From Pseudomonadota bacterium (GTDB lineage: Bacteria > Pseudomonadota > Gammaproteobacteria > GRL18), in assembly GCA_030632745.1 (NCBI GenBank), contig DAOVUE010000065.1, forward strand, positions 1-7,510: a stretch of DNA of 7,510 nucleotides, written 5' to 3'. Positions within the stretch are counted from its first letter, which is position 1, and the number at the start of each line of letters is the position of its first letter. Positions 1-6,531 of this stretch are shown here, one piece after another. Made by a program: the position numbers and the translations under genes. The notes below the pieces were generated by a model. It was given only the letters and a program-made list of their open reading frames with translations. It searched no databases and was not told the DNA's origin.

Positions 1-1489
1 CAAATTCACCCAGACGTAAGTCACGAATGATTTCAACTCGTTCTACTGTATCGATATCAGAGTGAAGATAACGTACTTTTACATCATGTTCCAGATAGTA
101 ATCAGTTAGATCTTCGGCCATACGTTTAGTTAATGTTGTGACCAGGATTCGTTCTTTAAGCTTCACTCTTTTACGAATTTCTGAGAGTAAATCATCCACC
201 TGTGTTGTGGCGGTTCTGACTTCCACTTCCGGATCAATCAGCCCTGTCGGTCTTACCACCTGCTCCGCAATAATTTCTGCATTTTCAGCCTCATATTTTG
301 AAGGCGTCGCTGACATAAAAATGGATTGTGGTGCAAGGCGTTCATATTCTTCAAATTTTAACGGTCTATTATCCAGAGCAGAGGGCAGGCGAAAACCATA
401 TTCCACCAGATTTTCTTTGCGTGAACGATCGCCTTTATACATAGCACCCACCTGAGGGATGGTCACGTGGCTTTCATCAATGAAAATCACTGCATCATCC
501 GGCAAATAATCCAGAAAAGTCGGTGGTGCTTCACCCGGGTTTCTACCCGAAAGATAGCGTGAATAATTTTCAATCCCGGAGCAATAGCCCAGTTCCATAA
601 TCATTTCTATATCCAGCTGAGTACGTTGTTCTAAGCGTTGCGCTTCTACTAATTTATTTAAAGCATACAATTGTTCTAAACGATCTTTTAATTCCACTTT
701 AATTTTTTCAACTGCATCCAGTAATTTCTCTCGCGGTGTCACATAATGAGTTTTAGGATAAATTGTTATTCTGGGAACACGGCGTAAAACTTCTCCCGTT
801 AATGGATCAAAAAAGCTTAAAGACTCGACTTCTTCATCAAATAATTCAATGCGTATGGCTTCACTATCAGAATCAGCAGGATAAATATCAATCACATCAC
901 CGCGCACCCGATAAGTGGCCCGGTGCAGTTCAACGTCATTACGTTTATATTGCAGTTCAGCCAGGCGTCTTAAAATGGTTCTCTGATCAACCACATCGCC
1001 TTTAACAACATGCAGCAGCATCTTCATATAGGATTCAGGATCACCCAGGCCGTAAATACAGGAAACTGATGCAATAATAATGGTATCTTTTCGTTCTAAT
1101 AATGCCTTGGTTGCTGACAGGCGCATTTGCTCTATATGTTCATTGATTGAAGCATCTTTTTCAATAAAAGTATCTGATGCCGGCACATAGGCTTCTGGCT
1201 GATAGTAATCATAATATGAGACAAAATATTCAACCGAATTATGCGGGAAAAATTCTTTCATCTCACCGTATAATTGTGCTGCCAGAGTTTTATTAGGAGC
1301 TAAGATCAAAGCAGGACGCTGCAGATTTTGTATGACATTGGCCATGGTAAAGGTTTTACCTGATCCGGTCACACCCAGCAAAGTCATTGCTGCCTCACCA
1401 TTTTCTATTCCTTCTGTGAGGATCTTTATTGCAGCGGGTTGATCACCTCCGGGTTTATAGGATGAAATCAATTGAAATGGTTTTAGCAT
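1..1489 (-). CDS. uvrB: UvrABC excinuclease subunit B (UvrB), 3' end outside window
   Basis: UvrB is the damage-verifying helicase-like subunit of nucleotide excision repair. It receives DNA lesions from UvrA and recruits UvrC for incision in the cytoplasm. The minus strand is open from the ATG at 1489 to the window edge, giving 496 full codons of a protein usually near 670 residues. Visible features are the N-terminus MLKPFQL, a Walker A motif GVTGSGKT at residues 39-46, the beta-hairpin that clamps DNA ([12 protein letters not shown], about 92-103), the Walker B/DESH box at 338-341 and the MSATPS helicase motif. The last helicase motifs and the UvrC-binding UVR domain lie beyond position 1. 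The start is chosen by family alignment; the ribosome site is only a weak AAGAGA about 10 nt upstream. No frameshift was found on reading the whole segment. The gene is divergent from the aminotransferase. Identification is very secure. Confidence 0.98.
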   Translation of the reverse strand, partial: MLKPFQLISSYKPGGDQPAAIKILTEGIENGEAAMTLLGVTGSGKTFTMANVIQNLQRPALILAPNKTLAAQLYGEMKEFFPHNSVEYFVSYYDYYQPEAYVPASDTFIEKDASINEHIEQMRLSATKALLERKDTIIIASVSCIYGLGDPESYMKMLLHVVKGDVVDQRTILRRLAELQYKRNDVELHRATYRVRGDVIDIYPADSDSEAIRIELFDEEVESLSFFDPLTGEVLRRVPRITIYPKTHYVTPREKLLDAVEKIKVELKDRLEQLYALNKLVEAQRLEQRTQLDIEMIMELGYCSGIENYSRYLSGRNPGEAPPTFLDYLPDDAVIFIDESHVTIPQVGAMYKGDRSRKENLVEYGFRLPSALDNRPLKFEEYERLAPQSIFMSATPSKYEAENAEIIAEQVVRPTGLIDPEVEVRTATTQVDDLLSEIRKRVKLKERILVTTLTKRMAEDLTDYYLEHDVKVRYLHSDIDTVERVEIIRDLRLGEF

Positions 1490-1525
1490 GGCTTGTTTTT
1501 TCTCTTTTTTTACGGTTTCGATAAG

Positions 1526-1554
1526 ACTATAAGACTAATAGTATGCCCTGCTAA
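1526..1554 (-). promoter_or_regulatory. Candidate sigma70 promoter for uvrB
   Basis: Read on the minus strand, TTAGCA (plus 1549-1554, 4 of 6 matches to TTGACA) and TATAGT (plus 1526-1531, 5 of 6 to TATAAT) are separated by exactly 17 bp. Transcription would begin near 1519, giving a leader of about 30 nt before the uvrB ATG. This is a consensus match by eye only. No E. coli-type LexA box (CTGT-N8-ACAG) overlaps it. Confidence 0.4.
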
Positions 1555-1562
1555 CATACTTA

Positions 1563-1571
1563 TGATAGAAT
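1563..1571 (+). promoter_or_regulatory. Candidate extended -10 promoter for the aminotransferase-cnoX unit
   Basis: TGATAGAAT fits an extended -10 element (TGn followed by TAGAAT, 5 of 6 matches to TATAAT). No good -35 hexamer lies 16-18 bp upstream, which extended -10 promoters can tolerate. Transcription would begin near 1578 and leave a leader of roughly 95 nt before the TTG start at 1675. Confidence 0.3.
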
Positions 1572-1591
1572 CTGCAAGCAGATGAGTGGAA

Positions 1592-1619
1592 CTATTTTAT
1601 GACAGTTCTATTTTATGAC
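1592..1619 (+). repeat. 12-bp direct repeat in the aminotransferase leader
   Basis: CTATTTTATGAC occurs at 1592-1603 and again at 1608-1619, separated by 4 bp, so the period is 16 bp. Each copy contains an ATG (1599 and 1615). The second ATG opens the long version of the aminotransferase frame. A short inverted repeat (GAACT/AGTTC) overlaps the copies. The role is unknown; a local duplication or an operator-like site are both possible. Confidence 0.6.
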
Positions 1620-1660
1620 GAAAGCTCATTTAGTTTCTTTATTTTACACTTTTTTGATCC

Positions 1661-1666
1661 GGGAGG
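1661..1666 (+). promoter_or_regulatory. Ribosome binding site that selects the TTG start at 1675
   Basis: GGGAGG is a near-ideal Shine-Dalgarno sequence, 8 nt before the TTG at 1675. The in-frame ATG at 1615 has no comparable purine-rich site in front of it (the preceding bases are CAGTTCTATTTT). This site is the main reason for preferring the shorter protein. Confidence 0.75.
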
Positions 1667-1674
1667 CATTTCAC

Positions 1675-2898
1675 TTGGCTATACATAGCTCCAACCTTAG
1701 CTCCAAACATAGTTCCAAACACCGATTGTCCAATCGAGTACAAGCGGTCAAACCTTCTGCCACCCTGGAAATTACCGCTAAGGCAAAGGCACTTAAGGCA
1801 GAAGGAAAAGCTATTATTGGTTTAGGTGCCGGTGAGCCGGACTTTGATACCCCCGATCATATCAAAACAGCAGCTATTAATGCGATAAACAGCGGCTTCA
1901 CGAAATATACCGCAGTGGGTGGTACAGCAGAGCTTAAACAAGCCATTTGTGATAAATTTAAGCGTGATAATGCTCTTAATTACACGCTGGATCAAGTGAT
2001 AGTCTCCAGCGGCGGCAAACAAAGTTTTTATAACTTATGCCAGGCCATATTAAATGATGGGGATGAAGTGGTTATTTCAGCACCCTACTGGGTATCTTAT
2101 CCTGATATTGTTATATTAGCAGGCGGTAAACCAGTCATTATTAATACCGGAATTGACGAAGGTTTTAAAACCACAGCGAAGCAGCTCAAGGCCGCTATTA
2201 CGGACAAAACCCGTTTAGTCGTAATCAATAGTCCTTCCAATCCTACCGGCATTACTTATACTCGTAGTGACTTAAAAGCTATGGGCGAGGTATTAAAAGA
2301 CTATCCTGACATTATTATTGCCAGTGATGATATGTATGAACATATAGTCTGGTCTGATGAGCCTTTTTGCACTATTGCAGATGTATGCCCTGAATTATAT
2401 GCTCAAACTATCACCATGAACGGTGTCAGCAAGGCTTATTCTATGACCGGCTGGCGTATTGGCTATGCGGCTGGATCTGAAACTATCATTAAGGCCATGA
2501 CTAAGATTCAGGCACAAAGTACATCCAATCCCTGCTCTATTTCTCAGGCAGCCGCATTAGAAGCTCTCAATGGTGATCAGACTTGTGTTAAAACCATGTT
2601 AAAAGCCTTTAAAGAAAGACATGATTTTGTTGTTGATGCCGTCAATAACATTCCCAATATGCAGGCTTTACCTTCTCAGGGTGCATTTTATACTTTTGTT
2701 AACATTCAGTCATTAATTGAACAAACCGAGGGAATCAATGACGATGTTGAAATGTCAGATTATATTTTAAGTGAAGCTGAAGTGGCTCTGATACCCGGCT
2801 CAGCCTTTGGTGCACCGGGCTATATACGTATTTCTTTTGCCACCAGCATGGAAAATTTACAGCAGGCAATTGAACGTATACGGAAACTATTTGCTTAG
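1675..2898 (+). CDS. aspC: PLP-dependent aspartate (possibly aspartate/prephenate) aminotransferase, class I subgroup Ibeta
   Basis: This fold-type I enzyme transfers the amino group of aspartate to 2-oxoglutarate, giving oxaloacetate and glutamate; many Ibeta members also aminate prephenate. From the TTG start the protein has 407 residues. Key sites in that numbering are GLGAGEPDFDTP near the N-terminus, GGK with Lys115 (distal carboxylate recognition in Ibeta enzymes), the NSPSNPTG motif at 185-192, the SKAYSMTGWR motif with PLP-binding Lys253, and Arg385 in YIRISFA (alpha-carboxylate binding). An ATG at 1615 would add 20 residues, but the family normally begins just before RVQAVKPSATL, and GGGAGG sits only before the TTG. 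Even so, the N-terminus carries an unusual HSSN/LSSK/HSSK repeat. cnoX follows after 30 bp and is probably co-transcribed. Divergent pairing with uvrB occurs in other gammaproteobacteria. The family is certain; the exact substrate is inferred. Confidence 0.93.
   Translation: MAIHSSNLSSKHSSKHRLSNRVQAVKPSATLEITAKAKALKAEGKAIIGLGAGEPDFDTPDHIKTAAINAINSGFTKYTAVGGTAELKQAICDKFKRDNALNYTLDQVIVSSGGKQSFYNLCQAILNDGDEVVISAPYWVSYPDIVILAGGKPVIINTGIDEGFKTTAKQLKAAITDKTRLVVINSPSNPTGITYTRSDLKAMGEVLKDYPDIIIASDDMYEHIVWSDEPFCTIADVCPELYAQTITMNGVSKAYSMTGWRIGYAAGSETIIKAMTKIQAQSTSNPCSISQAAALEALNGDQTCVKTMLKAFKERHDFVVDAVNNIPNMQALPSQGAFYTFVNIQSLIEQTEGINDDVEMSDYILSEAEVALIPGSAFGAPGYIRISFATSMENLQQAIERIRKLFA
1684..1719 (+). 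repeat. Three 12-bp tandem repeats inside the aminotransferase N-terminus
   Basis: Three imperfect 12-bp units (CATAGCTCCAAC, CTTAGCTCCAAA, CATAGTTCCAAA) encode HSSN-LSSK-HSSK. Being a multiple of three, the repeat keeps the frame. It lies before the conserved RVQAVKPSATL and is not part of the usual family N-terminus, so it looks like a local slippage expansion in a tolerant region. Confidence 0.8.
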
Positions 2899-2928
2899 GA
2901 ATAATAAAAGAATAAACAGGATTTTTAT

Positions 2929-3795
2929 ATGAGTAATTCCCCCTTTGTTATTGATATTAAAGATGCAGAACATTTTGATCTGCAGGTTATTGAGGCTTCT
3001 AAACATCAGGCTGTTTTAGTGGACTTTTGGGCAGACTGGTGTCAGCCCTGTAAAGTATTAATTCCTCTGCTGACAAAGCTGTGCGATGAATATCAGGGAG
3101 CTTTTATTCTGGCTAAGGTTAATGCCGATCAGCAGCAGGAAATTGTTGCTGCAGCCGGGGTTAGAAGTCTACCTACTATTAAGTTATACAAAGAGGGTGT
3201 TATTGTTGATGAATTTGTGGGGGCTAAATCCGAAGATGAATTACGTACCTTTTTAAATGCTCATGTCAAAAATGAAACGGATAATGAAATTGATAAAGCC
3301 CTGGCCTTATCTGAGTCAGGTGAAACTGAACAGGCCATTGAAGCACTGAAATCTCTAAATCAGCAGGATCCTGCTAATACTAAAATCTATCTTGCTATAG
3401 CCGAAGTCTATCTTCAGGCTGCTGATTTTGATAATTGTGAGGCGGTTTTAAAAGCCCTTCCGGCCAATGTTCAAAGCAGTAATGAGGCTAAAAAGATTGC
3501 TGATGAGCTTAGTCTGGCTAAAGCAACCAGTGATGCACCTGAGGTGGATGAAATTCTTACTCAATTAGAAAGCGAACCGGACAATCACGCATTACGAGTT
3601 CAACTGGCCAATCAATATATAGTTTCGCATCAATATGAACAGGCACTGGAAACACTGATGACTATTCTGGCACAGGATATTAATTTTCAGGAAGGTGAAG
3701 CTAAAGCAGCTATGCTGAAGATTTTTGAAATATTAGGTCCTCAGGATCCATTGACCAGACAATATCGAGGTAAACTGGCGACCTTATTACATTAG
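2929..3795 (+). CDS. cnoX: CnoX/YbbN-type chaperedoxin (thioredoxin domain plus TPR domain)
   Basis: CnoX proteins hold unfolding proteins under oxidative stress and pass them to GroEL/ES or DnaK/J in the cytoplasm. The 288-residue protein has an N-terminal thioredoxin domain (about 5-115) with WCQPC (Cys38, Cys41) and the cis-proline loop SLPT (Pro82). An acidic, helical TPR region follows (about 120-288), ending in the family-typical DPLTRQYRGKLATLLH. Length and order match E. coli YbbN (about 284 residues), but E. coli has SQHC where this protein keeps both cysteines, so a real thiol-disulfide activity is likely here. The start has AGGA at 2918-2921, 7 nt upstream. It sits 30 bp behind the aminotransferase, so it is probably in the same transcript, and faces pycA convergently. 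The family call is secure; redox activity is inferred. Confidence 0.95.
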   Translation: MSNSPFVIDIKDAEHFDLQVIEASKHQAVLVDFWADWCQPCKVLIPLLTKLCDEYQGAFILAKVNADQQQEIVAAAGVRSLPTIKLYKEGVIVDEFVGAKSEDELRTFLNAHVKNETDNEIDKALALSESGETEQAIEALKSLNQQDPANTKIYLAIAEVYLQAADFDNCEAVLKALPANVQSSNEAKKIADELSLAKATSDAPEVDEILTQLESEPDNHALRVQLANQYIVSHQYEQALETLMTILAQDINFQEGEAKAAMLKIFEILGPQDPLTRQYRGKLATLLH

Positions 3796-3804
3796 ACTTA
3801 TTGG

Positions 3805-3834
3805 GTGTCTCCAGATATCGAAGACACTTGGAGA
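3805..3834 (+). other. Mutually exclusive hairpins just after cnoX
   Basis: Two overlapping inverted repeats follow the cnoX stop by 9 nt: GTGTCT (3805-3810) with AGACAC (3822-3827), and TCTCCA (3808-3813) with TGGAGA (3829-3834). They share bases, so only one can form at a time. No T-run follows (the next bases are TTAGAAAATAT), so this is not a standard intrinsic terminator, though it may protect the mRNA 3' end. Confidence 0.4.
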
Positions 3835-3848
3835 TTAGAAAATATCTA

Positions 3849-4099
3849 GGGACTGACCAATTCTGCTTTACACTTAAAACTTACCCCCCTCCTAACCTCC
3901 CCCCTGAAAAAGACCAAAGGGGAGGAATTAAGAGCTAGAGCCCTACTTACCTCTGGCTCTAACTCCCTCTCCCTGTCGATCTCCTCAGGGAGCCTACTTT
4001 TAGTGAGGGGGCACAGGATAAGTACTTGTAAACAAGTACTAAAAGGTTGGGGAGGGGGTAAAAAAGTGTAAAGATAAATTGGCTTATTTGATCAGTCCC
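3849..4099. mobile_element. 251-bp non-coding palindromic element with inverted ends (MITE-like or REP-cluster-like)
   Basis: The ends are inverted: GGGACTGA at 3849-3856 mirrors TCAGTCCC at 4092-4099 with one mismatch-free 8-bp match. Further in, CTTTACACTT (3866-3875) pairs with AAGTGTAAAG (4064-4073), followed inward by C-rich and G-rich arms (about 3883-3897 and 4045-4059). Between the arms are four hairpins: CCTCCCC/GGGGAGG (3896-3925), AGCTAGAGCC/GGCTCTAACT (3933-3964, one mismatch), CTCCCTG/CAGGGAG (3969-3992) and AGTACTTG-TAAA-CAAGTACT (4021-4040). The whole could fold into one large branched structure. It has no credible coding frame, and its GC-rich stretches contrast with its AT-rich flanks. 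No clear target-site duplication is visible (TCTA on the left, AAAAA on the right). It lies exactly between convergent cnoX and pycA, 5 bp from the pycA stop, and may act as a bidirectional transcription barrier. Mobility is inferred from form only; no transposase is present. Confidence 0.65.
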
Positions 4100-4104
4100 A
4101 AAAA

Positions 4105-5523
4105 TTACATGCCCTGATGTGCTGCAATGGCGGCCGCAAAAGCCAATGCCAGATGCCGTTGTGAACATTTCACTGAATAATTAATTAATTCCGGATGCTG
4201 TTCCACAAAACTGGTGTTAAATTCAGCATTGATAAAATCTTCTGATTTTAAGATAGCATACTGATAAGGAATGGTGGTTTTTATGCCATACACCTGCATA
4301 TCTCTGAGTGCTCTTTTGGAACGTTGTAAGACCTCATCCCATTGCAAAGCCCATACAATCAGCTTAGCACACATAGAATCATAATAGGGTGGGATGATAT
4401 AGCCCGTATAAATAGCGGCATCAGTACGAACGCCGGGACCACCGGGGGCAAAATATCGGGTAATACGGCCATAACTGGGTAAAAAATCATTTTTCGGATC
4501 TTCGGCATTGATACGAAACTCCATGGCATAACCACGAATCTGCACATCTTCCTGTTTAAAGCGTAAGGGATGACCGCTGGCAATACGAAATTGTTCCTGG
4601 ACGATATCAATCCCGGTAATTTGTTCAGTAATGGTATGTTCAACCTGCAGGCGGGTATTGACTTCCATAAAGTAAAACTGATCATCGACGTCCATCAGAA
4701 ACTCAACCGTACCCGCATTAGTATAACCCGCGGCTTTAGCCGCTTTGACTGCTAGATTACCAATAGTGTTACGCTGTTTGTCATTCAGCTGTGGAGAGGG
4801 TGCAATTTCAATGAGTTTCTGATGACGACGCTGTATGGAACAGTCCCGTTCATATAAATGAATGACATTGCCGTGTTCATCGGCCAGAATCTGCACTTCA
4901 ATGTGTTTTGGATTAACAATGCACTTCTCCATAAACACATCCGCTGAGCCAAAGGCTTTAGTGGCTTCTGAAATGACCCGGGGGTAGTTATTTTTTAACT
5001 CGGATTTATTATTACATAAGCGAATACCACGACCGCCGCCGCCCGATGTTGCTTTAAGCATGACAGGATAGCCGATCTTTTCTGCGATCTTTATCGCTTC
5101 GTTGATACTGCTTAAATTATCCGTACTGCCGGGAGTTATAGGTATACCCGCCGCCAGCATCGTTTTTCTGGCCTGAGTTTTGTTGCCCAGTTTTTTAATG
5201 ACATCTGAGGATGGGCCAATAAATTTAATACGGCGGCGTTCACATATCTGAGCAAACAGGGGATTTTCAGATAAAAAGCCGTAACCCGGGTGGATCGCAT
5301 CACAGCCGGAGGCCAGAGCAATATTAACCAGTCGATGTGCATTAAGGTAGCCGCCCACAGGATCAGGCCCCAGACAAAAGGCTTCATCTGCTTTTTTTAC
5401 ATGCAGTGCATTGTGATCTGCTTCGGCATAGACTGCTACTGAAGTGATATTCATTTCAGCACAGGCACGAATCAGTCGGACAGCAATTTCTCCACGATTT
5501 GCAATGAGTATTTTTTTTATCAT
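4105..5523 (-). CDS. pycA: Biotin carboxylase subunit, most like pyruvate carboxylase subunit A (AccC family)
   Basis: This ATP-grasp enzyme uses ATP and bicarbonate to carboxylate biotin on a carrier protein; with a carboxyltransferase partner it would make oxaloacetate from pyruvate. The 472-residue protein starts MIKKILIANRGEIAVR. It has the glycine-rich ATP loop GGGGRG at 161-166, the ERDCSIQRRHQK segment at 225-236, and the catalytic block MEVNTRLQVEH (Glu287, Asn289, Arg291, Gln293, Glu295), with Arg337 matching the catalytic arginine of E. coli AccC. The tail (HPELINYSV then LALAFAAAIAAH) resembles PycA of Pseudomonas rather than fatty-acid AccC. The frame is open 60 codons further upstream, but the family start and an AAGGA at 5530-5534, 6 nt before the ATG, fix 5523. 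No partner gene (pycB/oadA) or accB adjoins it. Biotin carboxylase activity is secure; assignment to pyruvate carboxylase is an inference from the C-terminus. Confidence 0.9.
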   Translation of the reverse strand: MIKKILIANRGEIAVRLIRACAEMNITSVAVYAEADHNALHVKKADEAFCLGPDPVGGYLNAHRLVNIALASGCDAIHPGYGFLSENPLFAQICERRRIKFIGPSSDVIKKLGNKTQARKTMLAAGIPITPGSTDNLSSINEAIKIAEKIGYPVMLKATSGGGGRGIRLCNNKSELKNNYPRVISEATKAFGSADVFMEKCIVNPKHIEVQILADEHGNVIHLYERDCSIQRRHQKLIEIAPSPQLNDKQRNTIGNLAVKAAKAAGYTNAGTVEFLMDVDDQFYFMEVNTRLQVEHTITEQITGIDIVQEQFRIASGHPLRFKQEDVQIRGYAMEFRINAEDPKNDFLPSYGRITRYFAPGGPGVRTDAAIYTGYIIPPYYDSMCAKLIVWALQWDEVLQRSKRALRDMQVYGIKTTIPYQYAILKSEDFINAEFNTSFVEQHPELINYSVKCSQRHLALAFAAAIAAHQGM

Positions 5524-5559
5524 AAAAAATCCTTGAATAATGATTCTTAATGTAAAATT

Positions 5560-5565
5560 ATTATA
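5560..5565 (-). promoter_or_regulatory. Possible -10 box for pycA
   Basis: A perfect TATAAT is read on the minus strand, about 37 bp upstream of the pycA ATG. The best -35 at 17-bp spacing is poor (CTCAGA, plus 5583-5588). In AT-rich DNA such a hexamer can arise by chance, so this is only a candidate. Confidence 0.25.
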
Positions 5566-5742
5566 AATAAAATGTCCAACTCTCTGAGTATGATTGATAT
5601 CATATTCTGAGAATAGCATAAAGTCTACTCTTCGTCGCCTTAAGTCGGGGGATTTACAGATTTCCTTGAAAATATCATGACTCACCTCTCGAAAAAAACA
5701 CAAAAAGGTATTGACATTATGCTTTATTTGTGTTTTATTTGC

Positions 5743-5766
5743 TTATAGTTCGAGTAAGCACTATAA
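5743..5766. repeat. 7-bp inverted repeat, possible operator
   Basis: TTATAGT (5743-5749) and ACTATAA (5760-5766) are perfect inverted arms with a 10-nt spacer, so half-site centres are 17 bp apart. This geometry fits a dimeric regulator, but AT-rich composition makes chance likely. It lies between pycA and the orphan frames. Confidence 0.3.
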
Positions 5767-5880
5767 CTGCATAAAATAACAAAGATTATCATCTGCAGTG
5801 CCAAATTAAAAAACTAACTTGTTAATTTGTAAGTGTTATTCGAGTATAGTCATGGAATTGGCTTAGAGGGAGGGGTAGTT

Positions 5881-5985
5881 GTGATAGGGGAAATAACTGA
5901 TCATGTTTCAGAAGTAAAAGATAAACTTCTGCTCTCTCTGGCTAATATCGAACAGGACAAAACTTATCCCGATATGAGAAATTAA
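5881..5985 (+). CDS. Short orphan reading frame, 34 residues, possibly the 5' remnant of a broken gene
   Basis: A GTG start at 5881 follows a strong purine-rich ribosome site (GAGGGAGGGG, about 5866-5875) by 5 nt. The frame encodes VIGEITDHVSEVKDKLL and continues to a TAA at 5983-5985. The product is charged, with an amphipathic helix-like pattern, and has no signal peptide or membrane segment. It is not recognised as any family. The next bases in another frame (5970-6017) read RYEKLKDYWWELEFAT, which looks more like protein than random sequence. This suggests that the stop reflects a frameshift in a longer ancestral gene running towards 6449. An intact small protein is the alternative. Confidence 0.35.
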   Translation: MIGEITDHVSEVKDKLLLSLANIEQDKTYPDMRN

Positions 5986-6122
5986 AGGATTATTGGTGGG
6001 AACTAGAATTTGCAACATGAGAATATCAAATTTTTAAATTGGAATTTAAATGAAAATTATAATTTTCAAGGTGCGGAATGTAGGATGAAAGTATTGCTGA
6101 ATCTATAGTAAAAGCGGATATA

Positions 6123-6449
6123 ATGAAGGGAGATAAACCTGCTGAAAAAAAACAAACATTAGTGCCTGCTCAAACAATTACAAATCCTATTGATACCAGT
6201 ATCGGATCTTATCAATTGGATAATACTGTAAAGGAAAATATTGTGCTGGCTGAAGATACAATTGAAAAAATAGTTGCAAATACTTCTTTGAGTAATGCTC
6301 AGGCTATAGATCTTAAACGTGCAATAGATGAAATAGGTAAAAACAATTTGAAGTTTTATAAGCAGATTATTGAAAAAAATCCTTCACTCAATGATCCGGT
6401 AAATAATTTAAGAACAAATGGGAAGGTAAGATTAAAACGAAAAACATAA
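6123..6449 (+). CDS. Hypothetical protein, 108 residues, possibly the 3' part of a decayed gene
   Basis: This frame is not recognised as any known family. It encodes a soluble, lysine-rich protein with a proline/threonine-rich first third (KKQTLVPAQTITNP), then two predicted helical stretches around residues 32-65 and 66-88 (for example AIDLKRAIDEIGKNNLKFYK), ending in a basic tail RLKRKT. No signal peptide or membrane segment is seen. The ATG at 6123 has only a weak AGCGGA nearby. The same frame is open upstream to a TAG at 6081 and reads DESIAESIVKADI, which looks coding although no start lies there. That supports a truncated 5' end, possibly joined originally to the frame at 5881. The gene precedes the yceD promoter by 28 bp. 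It could still be an expressed orphan gene. Confidence 0.45.
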   Translation: MKGDKPAEKKQTLVPAQTITNPIDTSIGSYQLDNTVKENIVLAEDTIEKIVANTSLSNAQAIDLKRAIDEIGKNNLKFYKQIIEKNPSLNDPVNNLRTNGKVRLKRKT

Positions 6450-6477
6450 TAATATTTATCAGAAATGGCTAAAGATT

Positions 6478-6506
6478 TTGACATAACTATTTAAAAACAT
6501 TAAAAT
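6478..6506 (+). promoter_or_regulatory. Strong sigma70-type promoter for yceD-rpmF
   Basis: A perfect TTGACA (6478-6483), a 17-bp spacer and TAAAAT (6501-6506, 5 of 6 matches to TATAAT) form the best promoter in the window. The start would be near 6513, leaving a leader of about 19 nt before the yceD ATG at 6532. A strong promoter fits a ribosomal-protein transcript. Confidence 0.8.
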
Positions 6507-6531
6507 GCCGGATTAATTTTGAGCAAGTTTT

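Larger units (their letters stand above)
5524..5880. other. Long AT-rich region upstream of pycA without a recognisable gene
   Basis: The minus-strand frame extending pycA upstream is open to 5703 but encodes no family sequence and lacks support. On the plus strand there is a perfect TTGACA at 5711-5716, but no good -10 at 16-18 bp. An inverted repeat lies at 5743-5766. The octamer TTCGAGTA is repeated at 5749-5756 and 5839-5846. No RNA gene is recognised. The stretch probably carries the divergent control signals of pycA and whatever lies to its right. Confidence 0.5.

Noticed and set aside
138..455. Plus-strand open frame opposite uvrB
   Set aside because: It lies entirely within the conserved uvrB coding sequence on the other strand and resembles no protein.
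763..1005. Plus-strand open frame opposite uvrB
   Set aside because: Antisense shadow of uvrB, which is uninterrupted here.
1822..2022. Minus-strand open frame within the aminotransferase
   Set aside because: Antisense shadow of a well-conserved gene.
3959..4168. Minus-strand open frame of 69 codons
   Set aside because: It spans the hairpins of the palindromic element and the pycA 3' end in another frame; its residues come from repeat DNA.
4359..4755. Open frames on both strands inside pycA
   Set aside because: Alternative frames of the biotin carboxylase coding sequence with no family resemblance.
5136..5387. Minus-strand alternative frame inside pycA
   Set aside because: Frame shadow of the conserved ATP-grasp N-terminal region.
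5536..5556. Fur-box-like sequence (ATAATGATTCTTAAT) near the pycA start
   Set aside because: Only one half matches the Fur consensus; the second half diverges, and the region is AT-rich.
5524..5703. 60-codon N-terminal extension of pycA
   Set aside because: The family start MIKKILIANRGEIAVR has its own AAGGA ribosome site at 5530-5534; the extension has no family sequence.
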